DNA from: Candidatus Rokubacteria bacterium CSP1-6
Lineage (GTDB): Bacteria > Methylomirabilota > Methylomirabilia > Rokubacteriales > CSP1-6
Direction of reading: 5' to 3'
Length of the DNA stretch: 37,090 nucleotides
Assembly: GCA_001443385.1 (NCBI GenBank)
Contig: LDXP01000011.1
Span: forward strand, 7,892 to 44,981
In this document: positions 9,435 through 20,116 of the stretch, in pieces
Numbering within the stretch: the first letter of the stretch is position 1
How the letters are laid out: each line of letters opens with the position of its first letter
Position numbers and translations under genes: made by a program
The notes under the pieces: model-generated
Seen by the model: the letters and a program-made list of their open reading frames with translations, nothing else
Told to the model about the DNA's origin: nothing
The model's database searches: none

Positions 9435-10113
9435 TCCCCTGCTGAGCCTGCTCCAGTTCGCCGACGGCCTCTTTCCCAGCGGCGGCTACGCCCATTCCTT
9501 CGGGCTCGAGTATTACGTCCAGGCGGGCGAGGTCCGCGATCCGGCAGGCGTCGAGGCGTTCGTCCACGCCCACCTCGAAGGGGCGGCGGGGCCGTGCGAC
9601 GCCGTCGCTGTCGTCGCGGCCTTGACGCTCGGCGATCGGGAGGACTTGGACGGCTGCCTCTCCCTCGACGAGACCCTCGACGCCATGAAGCCGGTCGCTG
9701 AATTCCGCGAAGCAAGCCGTCAAATGGGCCGCCAAACCCTCCGCGTCGCCGCCACCGTGACCGATCATCCGATGCTCCGCGCCGTTTCGGAGCTCGTCGA
9801 GGCAGGCCGGACGCCGGGCCATCACCCGCTGGCCTTCGGGCTGGCCGGGAGCGCGCTCGGGTGGCCTGCCGAGGCCGCCGCCCGCGCGTACCTCTACTCG
9901 ACGGCGGCACTCCTCGTCGGCGCGGCGCTCAGGTTGCTACCGCTCGGCCAGCTCGATGGCCAGCGCATCCTCCGGGCGGCCGCTCCGCTCATCGAGCGGC
10001 TCGCCCGGGAAACCGAGGGCAAGGGGCCCGCCGATCTCTGGAGCTTCGCCCCGGGGATCGAGATTGCAGGCATGCGCCACGCCCGGCTGGACGCGAGACT
10101 CTTCCGCTCATGA
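9424..10113 (+). CDS. ureF: urease accessory protein UreF
   Basis: [29 protein letters not shown]. Confidence 0.93.
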   Translation: MSTDPLLSLLQFADGLFPSGGYAHSFGLEYYVQAGEVRDPAGVEAFVHAHLEGAAGPCDAVAVVAALTLGDREDLDGCLSLDETLDAMKPVAEFREASRQMGRQTLRVAATVTDHPMLRAVSELVEAGRTPGHHPLAFGLAGSALGWPAEAAARAYLYSTAALLVGAALRLLPLGQLDGQRILRAAAPLIERLARETEGKGPADLWSFAPGIEIAGMRHARLDARLFRS

Positions 10114-10721
10114 TTCCGAAGCCGCTCAAGATCGGGGTGGGGGGACCGGTGGGGTCCGGGAAGACGGCGCTGGTCGAGGCGCTCTGCCTCCGCCTGCGCG
10201 ACCGGTATGATCTCGCGGTGATCACCAACGATATCTACACGAAGGAGGACGCCCAATTCCTGATCCGCCGGGGCGTGCTCCCGGCCGAGAGGGTCCTCGG
10301 CGTGGAGACGGGAGGGTGCCCGCACACGGCCATCCGTGAGGACGCCTCGGTGAATCTGGAGGCGATCCGCGACCTCCTCCGCCGCTTCCCCGGCCTGGAT
10401 CTGATCTTCGTGGAGAGCGGCGGCGACAACCTGGCCGCCACGTTCAGCCCCGAACTGGTGGATGCCGCGATGTACGTGATCGACGTGGCCGAAGGGGAGA
10501 AAATCCCGCGCAAGGGAGGGCCGGGGATCACGCGCTCCGACCTCCTGGTCATCAACAAGATCGACCTGGCTCCGTACGTGGGGGCCGACCTCTCCGTCAT
10601 GGAGGCGGACGCCAAGCGGATGCGGGGAGCGCGGCCGTTCGTCTTCACCAACCTGAAGGATGGGACCGGCGTTGCTTCCATCATCGACTGGATCCGCGCC
10701 AGCCTTCTCTTCGACGCCTGA
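10110..10721 (+). CDS. ureG: urease accessory GTPase UreG
   Basis: [55 protein letters not shown]. Confidence 0.97.
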   Translation: MIPKPLKIGVGGPVGSGKTALVEALCLRLRDRYDLAVITNDIYTKEDAQFLIRRGVLPAERVLGVETGGCPHTAIREDASVNLEAIRDLLRRFPGLDLIFVESGGDNLAATFSPELVDAAMYVIDVAEGEKIPRKGGPGITRSDLLVINKIDLAPYVGADLSVMEADAKRMRGARPFVFTNLKDGTGVASIIDWIRASLLFDA

Positions 10722-11550
10722 TCGCGTCGGGCGGGACGGGGCGCTGGCGCTCGCCTTCGAGCGCCGGGGCGGGGGCACCGTCCTCACCGCGCGCCGCTTC
10801 ACCCTTCCCCTCCAGGCCCTGGAGCCGATCCCCCTCGAGGGGGCCGGCTCGGTCTGTCTCACGCTCCTGAATCCCACGGGGGGGGTCCTGGGAGGCGATC
10901 GTCTGGAGGCGGAGATCGCGGTGGGACCCGGCGCCCACGTCTGCCTGACCACTCCCTCCGCCACGCGGGTCTATCGCGCGCTCGGCCCTCCCGCCGTTCA
11001 GGAGACCAGCATCCGGCTCGGGGTCGGCGCCACAGTCGAATACATTCCCGATCATGTGATCCCCCATCCGGGCTCGGTGTTCCATCAGTCCCTGACGGTG
11101 GAGATGGGACCCGGGAGCCGGGTGATTCTGTCTGATGCCCTGGCCATCGGCCGGCTCGCCCGGGAGGAGCGCTGGGCATTCAGAGAGCTGGTGAGCCGGA
11201 TCAGCGTCACCTCCGGCGGGCGGCCGCTCTTTCTCGATCGGATCCGTCTGGACCCCTCACGCCGAATCCCGCAGGAGCTCGGCGGGATGGAGCGCTTCGG
11301 GTACCTCGCGAGCCTCGCGCTTTTCGCCGACGGCTTCGCGGGCTGGGAGGACGTGATCTGCGCCCTGGAGGCGCGGCTCGCCGCGTGGCCGTCGGTTCTG
11401 GGGGGCGTGAGCCTCGTGGCCGGGGGCGGGTGTCTCGTTCGGTTCCTCGCGCCGTCGGCCCAGGACCTCACCGAAGCGACCCGGGGCCTGTGGGCCCTGG
11501 CCCGCCACTCGCTCCTCGGTCTTCCCGCGCTCGACCTGAGGAAGTGGTGA
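10660..11550 (+). CDS. ureD: urease accessory protein UreD/UreH (start uncertain, overlaps ureG)
   Basis: [56 protein letters not shown]. Confidence 0.88.
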   Translation: MGPALLPSSTGSAPAFSSTPDRVGRDGALALAFERRGGGTVLTARRFTLPLQALEPIPLEGAGSVCLTLLNPTGGVLGGDRLEAEIAVGPGAHVCLTTPSATRVYRALGPPAVQETSIRLGVGATVEYIPDHVIPHPGSVFHQSLTVEMGPGSRVILSDALAIGRLAREERWAFRELVSRISVTSGGRPLFLDRIRLDPSRRIPQELGGMERFGYLASLALFADGFAGWEDVICALEARLAAWPSVLGGVSLVAGGGCLVRFLAPSAQDLTEATRGLWALARHSLLGLPALDLRKW

Positions 11551-12593
11551 GACCGGTCCCGCGCGCCGCGCTCGTCGCGATTCTGCTCGCCGGTCTCCTG
11601 GCGGCGTGCGCCGGCGTCGGCGGCCCGAAGGCCGGCGCTCCCGCCCACCATGCCGAAGGCGGGTTCAGGAATCCCAACCCCGGATACGTTCCGGCGCCGG
11701 CCTGGGTCCGCACAAAATTCTTCCTCTCCCGCATCTGGGGGACGACCTTCCATCCGCGAACGGCCGCCCTGCCGCGCGTCGAGAACGACGGCGCCGCGCT
11801 CCGTGAGAACCCGGCCAAGGACACCGTTACCTGGATCGGGCACTCGACGCTTCTCGTTCAGCTGGACGGGGTGAACCTCTTGACCGATCCCCACTGGTCG
11901 GATCGCTCCAGCCCGTTTTCCTTTGCAGGCCCCACGCGAGTCACGCCGCCGGGGCTCAGTTTCGAGGACCTCCCGCCCATCCACCTCGTCCTGATCTCCC
12001 ACGACCACTACGATCACCTGGACGTCGCGACGGTCCTGCGCCTGGCGGAGGTCCATCGCCCGCTCTTCCTGGTGCCCCTCGGGCTCAAGGCGTGGTTCGC
12101 CGGGCTGGGGATCACGAGCGTCGAGGAGCTGGACTGGTGGGAGAGCCGCTCGGTCAGAGGGCTCACGCTGACGTGTCTGCCGGCCCAGCACTTCTCGAGC
12201 CGCACCTTCTGGGACCGGAACCGCCGGCTCTGGAGCGGATGGGCCGTGGCCGGGCGGGCCAAGCGGTTCTTCTTCGCGGGCGACACGGGGTACTATGACG
12301 TCTTCAAGGAGATCGGGAGCCGCCTCGGCCCCTTCGACCTGGCCGCCGTCCCGATCGGGGCCTACGTGCCGGCCGTCATCATGCAGCCGGCTCACACCAC
12401 GCCGGAGGAAGCCCTCCAGCTCTTCGAGGACGTCGGGGGCCGGCGGTTCCTCGGCATCCACTGGGGGACGTTCGACCTGGCGGAAGAGCCCATCGAGGAG
12501 CCCCCGAAGCGCGTGGAGGCCGAAGCGCGGCGCCGCGGGATCGATCCCGACCGGCTCTTCCTCCTGAAGCACGGCGAGACCCGGCGCTGGTAA
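11547..12593 (+). CDS. MBL-fold metallohydrolase, putative lipoprotein (NAPE-PLD/RomA-like)
   Basis: Lipobox-like LLAGLLAACAG; IGHSTLLVQLDGVNLLTDPHWSDRSSP, LISHDHYDHLD, FFAGDTGYYDVF. Confidence 0.82.
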   Translation: MRPVPRAALVAILLAGLLAACAGVGGPKAGAPAHHAEGGFRNPNPGYVPAPAWVRTKFFLSRIWGTTFHPRTAALPRVENDGAALRENPAKDTVTWIGHSTLLVQLDGVNLLTDPHWSDRSSPFSFAGPTRVTPPGLSFEDLPPIHLVLISHDHYDHLDVATVLRLAEVHRPLFLVPLGLKAWFAGLGITSVEELDWWESRSVRGLTLTCLPAQHFSSRTFWDRNRRLWSGWAVAGRAKRFFFAGDTGYYDVFKEIGSRLGPFDLAAVPIGAYVPAVIMQPAHTTPEEALQLFEDVGGRRFLGIHWGTFDLAEEPIEEPPKRVEAEARRRGIDPDRLFLLKHGETRRW

Positions 12594-12605
12594 GATGGGG
12601 TCGCC

Positions 12606-13295
12606 GTGGCCGCCCAGGTGCTCGTGGTCGAGGATGAGCCGGACATCCGAGACCTCATCGTCCTCCATCTCCAGCGCGAGGGATTCCAAGTCCGCACGGC
12701 CCGCAACGGCGCCGACGCGCTGAGGCAGGTCAAAGCGTCTCTTCCCGATCTCGTCGTCCTCGACCTGATGCTGCCCGAGATGGACGGCCTCGAGGTCTGC
12801 CGCCGTCTCCGCCGGGATGTGGCCACCGCCTCCCTCCCCGTGATCATGCTCACCGCCAAGGGGGACGAAGCGGATCGCGTCGTGGGCCTCGAGCTGGGGG
12901 CCGACGATTACGTGACCAAGCCCTTCTCCCCGAAGGAGCTGGTCGCGCGCGTCCGCGCCGTCCTGCGGCGGGCGCGGCCGCCGGAGGGGCCGACCGCGTT
13001 CAGCGTCGGCGGCCTCAGCGTGGACTTCGGCAAGCGCCAGACGGCAGTCGGAGGCGCACCGGTGGCGCTCACGCCGAAGGAGTTCGACCTGCTCCGCGCC
13101 CTCATCGAAGCCCATGGCCGCGTCCTCTCCCGCGAGGTCCTCCTGGACCGCGTATGGGGGTACGCTCGGGCGGGGGAGATCGAGTCGCGCACCGTGGACG
13201 TGCACGTCCGCCGGCTCAGGCAGAAGCTGGGCGCCGAGGGGCGCCGGATCGTGACCGCCAAGAGCGTCGGGTACCGCTTCGAGGAGGCCGACTGA
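12606..13295 (+). CDS. phoB: phosphate-type response regulator
   Basis: REC domain (VLVVEDEPDIRDLI..VVLDLMLPEMDG..TKPFSPKELVARVRAVLRR) plus OmpR/PhoB wHTH (SRTVDVHVRRLRQKL). Confidence 0.85.
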   Translation: MAAQVLVVEDEPDIRDLIVLHLQREGFQVRTARNGADALRQVKASLPDLVVLDLMLPEMDGLEVCRRLRRDVATASLPVIMLTAKGDEADRVVGLELGADDYVTKPFSPKELVARVRAVLRRARPPEGPTAFSVGGLSVDFGKRQTAVGGAPVALTPKEFDLLRALIEAHGRVLSREVLLDRVWGYARAGEIESRTVDVHVRRLRQKLGAEGRRIVTAKSVGYRFEEAD

Positions 13296-15115
13296 TGCTC
13301 CGCTGGCTGATCCTATTCTTCCGCCGCCGCATCGCCGTCAAGCTCACCCTGACGCTCCTGGCCTTTGTGGCGGTGGTGGAGGTGGTCGCGGGCGCCTACC
13401 TGACGCGAGCCCTCGAAGAGCGCGCCGTCCAGGCGCTGGAGGGGCGGCTTGTGGCGCTGGCCCGGCTCCTCCAGGACGACGCCCGCACGCTCCTCGCTCC
13501 GGCGGCGGCCCCCCAGGCGCGACGGGAGTTCGCGCTCCGCACGTCCCGCGTGACCGACGCCCGGATCACCCTCATCCTGCGCGACGGGCGCGTGGTGGCT
13601 GAATCCGATCGGCCCCTGGAGGATCTGGCGAAGATCGAGAGCCACCGGGATCGCCCCGAGGTCCGGACCGCGCTCGCCGGCGGCGTCGGGCGCGCCGTCC
13701 GGCGGAGCGAGACCGTGGGGCACGACCTCCTCTACGTGGCGCTCCCCATCCAGGACGGCACGCGCACGGTCGGGATCCTCAGGCTCGCCCTGCCGCTCGA
13801 GGTCGTGACCGGCGCTTACGCCTCCATCCGCCAGGTGCTGCTGGCCGGAGGATTCCTTGCCCTCGCGGTCGCGCTCGGGATCGGTCTCTTCGTGGCCCGC
13901 CGCGTCACCCGACCGGTCGTCGAGATGCAGTCCGTCGCTCGCCAGATGGCCGGAGGGGACTACACGGTGAGGGCTCCCGTCCGCTCGCCCGACGAGATCG
14001 GCAAGCTCGGCCGCGCGCTCAACGTGATGGCGTCCAGGTTCCGGGAAAAGATCGAGGACCTGGAGCGCGAGCAGGCCACGATCACCGCCATCCTCGACAG
14101 CATGGTGGAGGGCGTGCTGGCGGTGGACGGCCGCGACCATCTCCTGCTGCTCAACCAGAGCGTTCGGGCCATGTTCCGCCTGGGGCCCCGTCTCGGGCCG
14201 GGGAAGCCCTTTCTGGAGGTCATTCGCAACGCGGATCTCTTCGACTTGCTCGAGGCCTGCCGGGCCGCGGGGGGAGAGATGGTCTCGCGCGAGCTGAGCC
14301 TGACCACGCCCGTGGAGCGCGTCCACGAAGTCCACGCGCTGCCGCTTCGCCTCGGCGGCGAGGGGACCGGTGTGCTCATGGTGCTCCACGACGTCACCGA
14401 ACTCCGCCGCCTGGAGCGCGTTCGGACGGAGTTCGTGGCCAACGTCTCGCACGAGCTGCGGACGCCGCTGACCGCGATCCGCGGCTACCTGGAGACTCTG
14501 CTGGAGGGGGGCCTCGACGAGCCGGACAACGGGCGGCGCTTCCTCCAGATCGTCTTTCGCCACGCCGAGCGTCTCGGCCGGCTGCTGGACGACCTGATGG
14601 ATCTCTCCAACATCGAGCTGGGGAAAGTGACGCTGAAGCGCGAGCCAACCGACCTCGCCGACGTGCTCGAGCCCGTGCTGGCCATCGTGCGGCCTCAGGC
14701 CGAGGCCAAGCGGCTCGCCGTCGCAGCCGACCTCCCGCCGGGGCTCCCGGCCGTCAGCGCGGACCGGGATCGCCTCGTCCAGATCCTGCTCAACCTGGTT
14801 GACAACGCCGTGAAGTTCACACCCGAAGGCGGCCGCGTCACCGTGACGGCGTCGCCGCGGGAGGGGATGGTCGAGGTAGTCGTCGCCGACACGGGCGTCG
14901 GCATCCCCTCCACCGATCTGCCGCGCATCACCGAGCGCTTCTACCGCGTGGACAAGGCCCGATCCCGCGAGCTCGGCGGGACCGGCCTCGGGCTCGCGAT
15001 CGTCAAGCACCTCGTCCAAGCCCACGGCGGCGAGCTCCGAATCGAGAGTGAGCTCGGCAAGGGCACCACCGTCAGCTTCACCCTGCCGACGGCGCGAGTG
15101 GAGGAGGCGGCGTGA
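13295..15115 (+). CDS. phoR: phosphate-type sensor histidine kinase
   Basis: HAMP, PAS, HisKA (FVANVSHELRTPLTAIRGYLETLLEG) and HATPase (GGTGLGLAIVKHLV); overlaps the phoB stop. Confidence 0.85.
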   Translation: MLRWLILFFRRRIAVKLTLTLLAFVAVVEVVAGAYLTRALEERAVQALEGRLVALARLLQDDARTLLAPAAAPQARREFALRTSRVTDARITLILRDGRVVAESDRPLEDLAKIESHRDRPEVRTALAGGVGRAVRRSETVGHDLLYVALPIQDGTRTVGILRLALPLEVVTGAYASIRQVLLAGGFLALAVALGIGLFVARRVTRPVVEMQSVARQMAGGDYTVRAPVRSPDEIGKLGRALNVMASRFREKIEDLEREQATITAILDSMVEGVLAVDGRDHLLLLNQSVRAMFRLGPRLGPGKPFLEVIRNADLFDLLEACRAAGGEMVSRELSLTTPVERVHEVHALPLRLGGEGTGVLMVLHDVTELRRLERVRTEFVANVSHELRTPLTAIRGYLETLLEGGLDEPDNGRRFLQIVFRHAERLGRLLDDLMDLSNIELGKVTLKREPTDLADVLEPVLAIVRPQAEAKRLAVAADLPPGLPAVSADRDRLVQILLNLVDNAVKFTPEGGRVTVTASPREGMVEVVVADTGVGIPSTDLPRITERFYRVDKARSRELGGTGLGLAIVKHLVQAHGGELRIESELGKGTTVSFTLPTARVEEAA

Positions 15116-15126
15116 CCCCTTGATCC

Positions 15127-15144
15127 GTTACACGGAATTAACAC
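15127..15144 (-). promoter_or_regulatory. candidate Pho-box-like direct repeat GTGTTAA-TTCC-GTGTAAC
   Basis: Two TGTNA-containing 7-mers spaced by 4 bp (11-bp period) upstream of pstS, on the minus strand. Confidence 0.3.
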
Positions 15145-15207
15145 GTTCGTTCTTTGCCTGTAACCCAGGAGGTAGAGACTGGCTACAGATAGAGAAAGGA
15201 GCGTGCG

Positions 15208-16185
15208 ATGAGACGGACAATCTGGACTGGATGGCTCGTGGTCGTGCTGGTGCTGGCGCACGGAGTGGGGTGGGCGCAGGAGGCTCTCAAGGTGGACCCG
15301 GCGCTCCCGCCGTACAAGGCGGTGAGCGGGGTCAGCGGTAATCTCTCGAGCGTCGGCTCAGACACGCTCAACAACCTGATGACGCTCTGGGCCGAGGGCT
15401 TCTCGAAGTTCTACCCGAACGCCAAGATCCAGATCGAGGGGAAAGGCTCCTCGACGGCGCCGCCCGCCCTGATCGCGGGGGCCGCGCAGCTCGGTCCCAT
15501 GTCGCGCGCGATGAAGGGGACGGAAGTCGATCAGTTCGAGAAGAAGTACGGCTACAAGCCCACCCCCATTCGGACGTCGGTGGACGCCCTGGCCGTCTTC
15601 GTCAACAAGGACAACCCGGTCAAGTGCCTGACGATCGCCCAGGTGGACGCGATCTTCTCCAAATCGCGCCGCCACGGATACAGGGAGAACGTCACGGCAT
15701 GGGGCCAGCTTGGCCTCACCGGAGAGTGGGCGGGCAAGCCGATCAGCCTCTATGGCCGCAACTCGGCGTCGGGGACGTACGGCTTCTTCAAGGAGCACAC
15801 GCTCAAGAATGGTGACTACAAGGACTCGGTGAAGGAGCAGCCGGGCTCGGCGTCCGTCGTCCAGGGCGTGACGGTGGACCGCTACGCCATCGGCTACAGT
15901 GGGATCGGCTATGCGACCGCCGGCGTCCGGGCCGTTCCGCTCGCCGAGAAGGAAGGCGGCGCGTGCGTGGAGGCCACGGCCGACAACGCCTATTCGGGGA
16001 CCTACCCGCTGGCCCGCTTCCTCTTCGTCTATGTCAACAAGGCTCCGGGCAAGCCCCTCGATCCGGTGACCCGGGAGTTCGTCAAGCTGGTGCTCTCGAA
16101 GGAGGGTCAGGAAGTGGTGATCAAGGACGGCTATTTCCCGATCCCCGCCTCGGTGGCCCAGGAAGAGATCAACAAGATCCAGTAG
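15208..16185 (+). CDS. pstS: phosphate ABC transporter substrate-binding protein
   Basis: Signal peptide; [53 protein letters not shown]. Confidence 0.92.
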   Translation: MRRTIWTGWLVVVLVLAHGVGWAQEALKVDPALPPYKAVSGVSGNLSSVGSDTLNNLMTLWAEGFSKFYPNAKIQIEGKGSSTAPPALIAGAAQLGPMSRAMKGTEVDQFEKKYGYKPTPIRTSVDALAVFVNKDNPVKCLTIAQVDAIFSKSRRHGYRENVTAWGQLGLTGEWAGKPISLYGRNSASGTYGFFKEHTLKNGDYKDSVKEQPGSASVVQGVTVDRYAIGYSGIGYATAGVRAVPLAEKEGGACVEATADNAYSGTYPLARFLFVYVNKAPGKPLDPVTREFVKLVLSKEGQEVVIKDGYFPIPASVAQEEINKIQ

Positions 16186-16186
16186 C

Positions 16187-18472
16187 ATGGCCATCGGCGC
16201 GGAGGCATTGAAGGCGGGCGGGCCGGGGCCACCGGCCGGCCCGCTAGCCATCAGCCGGGCGCGGACGAGCCGGCGCATCCTGCTGGATCGCCTCTCGTCC
16301 CGGCTTGTCGTGGTCGGTGGCGTGATCATCATCGTCTCGATCCTGGCGATCCTCGTCGTGATCGCGGGCGAGGTCTATCCGCTCTTCAAGAAGCCGACGG
16401 CGCTGTTCCTGGGCCGGCATGGTGTCCCGGGGGCGATCCCCGTGCCCGGCGACGCGGCGGGGGTCGAGGAGTACCGCGAGCTCGCGTATCAGGTCACGGC
16501 AGATGGGATGCTTCGGTTTGTTGCCCTCAAGGAGGACCGGACGCTGGCGCCGGTCCCGGTCCCAGGGGTGGACGGGGCCGCGGTGACGGCCGCGGCCCAC
16601 AACGGCAAGTCGAGCCACGTCATCGGGACGTCCGACGGCCGGGTGATCCCGCTGGAGCTCGTGTTCGATGTGACCTTCAAGGATGGCAGGCGCACGATCA
16701 CGCCTCGAGCGGAGTTCGGCCAACCCTTCCTCCTCGACGGAGAAAGGCGGCGGCCCGTCCGGCGGCTGGCCTTCGCGGCCCCGCCCTCGGGTCCGCTCAC
16801 CGTGGCGCAGGTCGGCCCGACCGAGCTGGTCGTCCGGACGATCGTGGAGCGGAAGGCGCTCATCGGGCCGGGCACCAAGATCGAATCGCTCCAGTCCCTG
16901 GCCGTGCCGGTGGAGGGGGAAATCACGGCGCTCAGGCTCGACGGCCGCGGGGAGGACCTGTTCGTCGGCACCTCGCGCGGCCAGGTAGTCCGGTACGATA
17001 TGCGCGACACGGCCAACCCGACGCGCGCCGACGTCACGGACGTGACCGGCAACCACGGCGCGGTGACGGCCCTCGGCCTCCTGATCGGGGACCGCACGCT
17101 GGTGGTGGGAGACCAGGCGGGCGGTGTCTCGACGTGGCAGGTGATTTCCCCTCCACGCGGGGGGGAGCGCCGGCTTACCCGAGTGTATCGGTTCGAGGAC
17201 CACGCCGGCCCCGTCATCGCGATCAGTCCATCGAGGCGCGACAAAGGCTTCACCACTGCGGACGCATCAGGCCAGATCCACCTCCACTACGGGACCTCCG
17301 GCCGCACTCTGCTGGCCATGCGGGCGCCGGACGGCGCGCCGCTGCGAGCGGTTGTCTTCGCTCCCAAGACCGACGGCCTTCTCGCCCTCGATGAACGCGG
17401 CGTCCTCTCCCACTGGCAGGTGGAGAACCCGCACCCCGAGGTCAGCCTGCGGACCCTGTTCGGCAAGGTGTGGTACGAGGGGTACGCGAGGCCGGAGTAC
17501 GTCTGGCAGTCCACCGGCGGCACCGACGACTACGAGGCGAAGTTCAGCCTCACGCCGCTGATCTATGGCACGCTCAAGGGGACGTTCTACGCCCTGCTCT
17601 TGGCGGTGCCGCTCGCGCTCCTCGCCGCCCTCTACGTCAGCGAGTTCATGCACCCGACGATCAAGGGGTACGTCAAGCCGGTCATCGAGATCATGGCGGC
17701 GTTGCCGAGCGTGGTGCTTGGCTTCCTGGCGGGCCTCTGGCTCGCCCCCATGGTCGAGCGGGTCGTGCCGGGGCTCTTCCTGATCCCGCTCGTGGTGCCG
17801 GCGTGCATCCTGGCGGCGCTGTTGCTCTGGCGCGGCCTGCCCGTCTCGATCCGCGGTCGCATGCGGGTGGGCACGGAAGCGCTCCTCCTCGTTCCGGTGG
17901 TGGGGATCGGCGTCTGGATCGCCCTGGCGCTCGGGGGACTCGTCGAAGCGCAGCTCCTGGGGGGCAACTACCGCGGCTGGCTGCTCTCGGCGCTCGGGCT
18001 CACCTACGACCAGCGGAACTCCCTGGTGGTCGGGATCGCCATGGGGTTCACCGTGATCCCCATCATCTTCACGATCGCCGAGGACTCGCTCGCCAACGTC
18101 CCGCAGCATCTGCGGGCAGGCTCCCTGGCTCTCGGGGCAACGCGGTGGCAGACGGCGCTCCGCATCGTCCTCCCCACGGCGAGCCCCGGCATCTTCTCCG
18201 CCATCATGATCGGGTTCGGCCGGGCAGTCGGCGAGACGATGATCGTCCTCATGGCGACGGGAAACACCCCGGTGATGGATTGGTCGATCTTCAACGGCTT
18301 CCGAGCGCTGTCGGCGAACATCGCCGTGGAGCTGCCCGAGGCGCCCGAGGGCGGCACGCTCTTCCGCGTTCTCTTCCTGGCGGCCTTCCTGCTCTTTTGC
18401 CTCACCTTCCTTGTGAACACCGTCGCCGAGGTGGTCCGTCTCAAGCTCCGGCGGAAGTACCGCTACCTGTGA
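16187..18472 (+). CDS. pstC: phosphate ABC transporter permease PstC with large extracytoplasmic propeller-like domain
   Basis: 761 aa; C-terminal permease core (VVLGFLAGLWLAPMVERVVPGLFL, GFGRAVGETMIVLMATGNTP). Confidence 0.9.
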   Translation: MAIGAEALKAGGPGPPAGPLAISRARTSRRILLDRLSSRLVVVGGVIIIVSILAILVVIAGEVYPLFKKPTALFLGRHGVPGAIPVPGDAAGVEEYRELAYQVTADGMLRFVALKEDRTLAPVPVPGVDGAAVTAAAHNGKSSHVIGTSDGRVIPLELVFDVTFKDGRRTITPRAEFGQPFLLDGERRRPVRRLAFAAPPSGPLTVAQVGPTELVVRTIVERKALIGPGTKIESLQSLAVPVEGEITALRLDGRGEDLFVGTSRGQVVRYDMRDTANPTRADVTDVTGNHGAVTALGLLIGDRTLVVGDQAGGVSTWQVISPPRGGERRLTRVYRFEDHAGPVIAISPSRRDKGFTTADASGQIHLHYGTSGRTLLAMRAPDGAPLRAVVFAPKTDGLLALDERGVLSHWQVENPHPEVSLRTLFGKVWYEGYARPEYVWQSTGGTDDYEAKFSLTPLIYGTLKGTFYALLLAVPLALLAALYVSEFMHPTIKGYVKPVIEIMAALPSVVLGFLAGLWLAPMVERVVPGLFLIPLVVPACILAALLLWRGLPVSIRGRMRVGTEALLLVPVVGIGVWIALALGGLVEAQLLGGNYRGWLLSALGLTYDQRNSLVVGIAMGFTVIPIIFTIAEDSLANVPQHLRAGSLALGATRWQTALRIVLPTASPGIFSAIMIGFGRAVGETMIVLMATGNTPVMDWSIFNGFRALSANIAVELPEAPEGGTLFRVLFLAAFLLFCLTFLVNTVAEVVRLKLRRKYRYL
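16214..16244 (+). other. strong hairpin 29 nt after the pstS stop, within the first codons of pstC
   Basis: gcgggcgggccgg-ggcca-ccggccggcccgc, 12/13 paired. Confidence 0.6.
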
Positions 18473-18505
18473 TGTTCGAGCCGAGGGGCTGACGACGAGG
18501 CACTC

Positions 18506-20107
18506 ATGAAACGCTTGTGGAAGAGCGGCGAACCCTTCATCTGGCTGACGGGCGGAGCGCTGGCGCTCGCCCTGCTGCTGGTGGCGGGGCTGGTGGCGCT
18601 GATTCTGGCGAACGGGCTCGGCCTCTTCTGGCCCAGGGACGTGGTCCGCATGACGCTGGCCGACGGCAAGGTGATGACGGGCCAGCAGGTGGAGCGCGAG
18701 GCGGTCCCCGGCAAACCGGGCCAGTACCGCATCAAGCTCCGGGTGGCCAACCGCGACCTCTACGGCGCGGACTTTCAGTGGGTCGATGAAGCCCGGATCG
18801 CCACGCGCGAATACCCGCCCGACGCCGTGGTCGTCGAGCGGACCGAGTGGGGATTGCTGATCGGAACGATCCAGGAGGTGCGCGACGGGGGCAGGACGGT
18901 GGCCGTCGGCTCCGCCCGGGGATTGGACGAGCTGAGGAGGCAGCTTCCCGAGGCGGCGCGACTGCGGGAGGAGATCCGGCGCATCGAGAAGGGCGACATC
19001 GGCGCCATCAACTTCGCCCAGGACCGGGTCCGCCTCGCCCTGAAGCGGCTCGAGATCAAGGGCGTCACCCGCGGCCCCGACGTGGACGCTCTCCAGAGCC
19101 AGATGGGGGCGCTCCAGGCTCGCTACAGGGAGCAGGAGGCGCGGCTCGCCGGGCTCAGAAAGCGCCAGACCGCCAGCGTGGTCGTGACCGCAGACGACGG
19201 CAAGGAAAAGGATCTGCCACTGGTCCAGGTCCTGAACGTGTACGCCCCGAACACGATGGGAGTGTTCGCGAAAAGCGGGCACTATGCGGCCGGCGTGTGG
19301 GAGTTCGTGTCCGACGATCCCCGGGAAGCGAACACCGAGGGAGGCGTCTTCCCCGCCATCTTCGGGACGGTTATGATGGTCATGATCATGAGCATCATGG
19401 TCACGCCGCTGGGGGTGCTGGCGGCCTTCTACCTCCGCGAGTACGCGCGGCAGGGGACGTTCGTCAGCGCCGTCCGGATCGCGGTCAACAACCTGGCGGG
19501 CGTGCCGTCGATCGTGTTCGGGGTATTCGGCGTGGGCTTCTTCATCTATTTCGTGGGGGGGACCATCGACCGGTGGTTCTTCGCGGAGGCGCTGCCGACG
19601 CCGACCTTCGGCACGGGGGGCATCTTGTGGGCCTCGCTGACCCTCGCGCTCCTCACCGTCCCCGTGGTGATCGTGGCCACGGAAGAGGGGCTGGCGGCGA
19701 TTCCGAGCGAGATGCGGGAGGCATCGCTGGCGCTGGGCGCGACCAAGCTCGAGACCACCCTGCGGGTCGTTCTGCCGGCGGTGATGCCGTCGATCCTGAC
19801 GGGGCTGATCCTGGCCATGGCCCGGGCGGCGGGCGAAGTCGCCCCGCTCATGATCACCGGGGTCGTCAAGCTGGCCCCGGCGCTCCCTATCGATGGCTTC
19901 TGGCCGTTCGTGCATTTGGACCGGAAGTTCATGCACCTCGGGTTCCACATCTACGACGTGGGCTTCCAGTCGCCCAACGTGGATGCGGCGCGCCCGATGG
20001 TCTTCACCACAACGCTGCTCCTCCTCCTGATCGTCGTCCTGCTGAATCTGTTCGCGATCGGTCTCAGAAATCGGCTGCGGCGGAAGTACGCGATGGCAGC
20101 CGTCTAG
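18506..20107 (+). CDS. pstA: phosphate ABC transporter permease PstA (extended periplasmic region)
   Basis: Permease core (LAGVPSIVFGVFGVGFFIYF, AAGEVAPLMITGVVKL). Confidence 0.9.
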   Translation: MKRLWKSGEPFIWLTGGALALALLLVAGLVALILANGLGLFWPRDVVRMTLADGKVMTGQQVEREAVPGKPGQYRIKLRVANRDLYGADFQWVDEARIATREYPPDAVVVERTEWGLLIGTIQEVRDGGRTVAVGSARGLDELRRQLPEAARLREEIRRIEKGDIGAINFAQDRVRLALKRLEIKGVTRGPDVDALQSQMGALQARYREQEARLAGLRKRQTASVVVTADDGKEKDLPLVQVLNVYAPNTMGVFAKSGHYAAGVWEFVSDDPREANTEGGVFPAIFGTVMMVMIMSIMVTPLGVLAAFYLREYARQGTFVSAVRIAVNNLAGVPSIVFGVFGVGFFIYFVGGTIDRWFFAEALPTPTFGTGGILWASLTLALLTVPVVIVATEEGLAAIPSEMREASLALGATKLETTLRVVLPAVMPSILTGLILAMARAAGEVAPLMITGVVKLAPALPIDGFWPFVHLDRKFMHLGFHIYDVGFQSPNVDAARPMVFTTTLLLLLIVVLLNLFAIGLRNRLRRKYAMAAV

Positions 20108-20116
20108 GAGGGCTTC

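Noticed and set aside
15150-15175. Plus-strand CTGTAAC as Pho box half-site
   Set aside because: No second half-site at 11-bp spacing on that strand.
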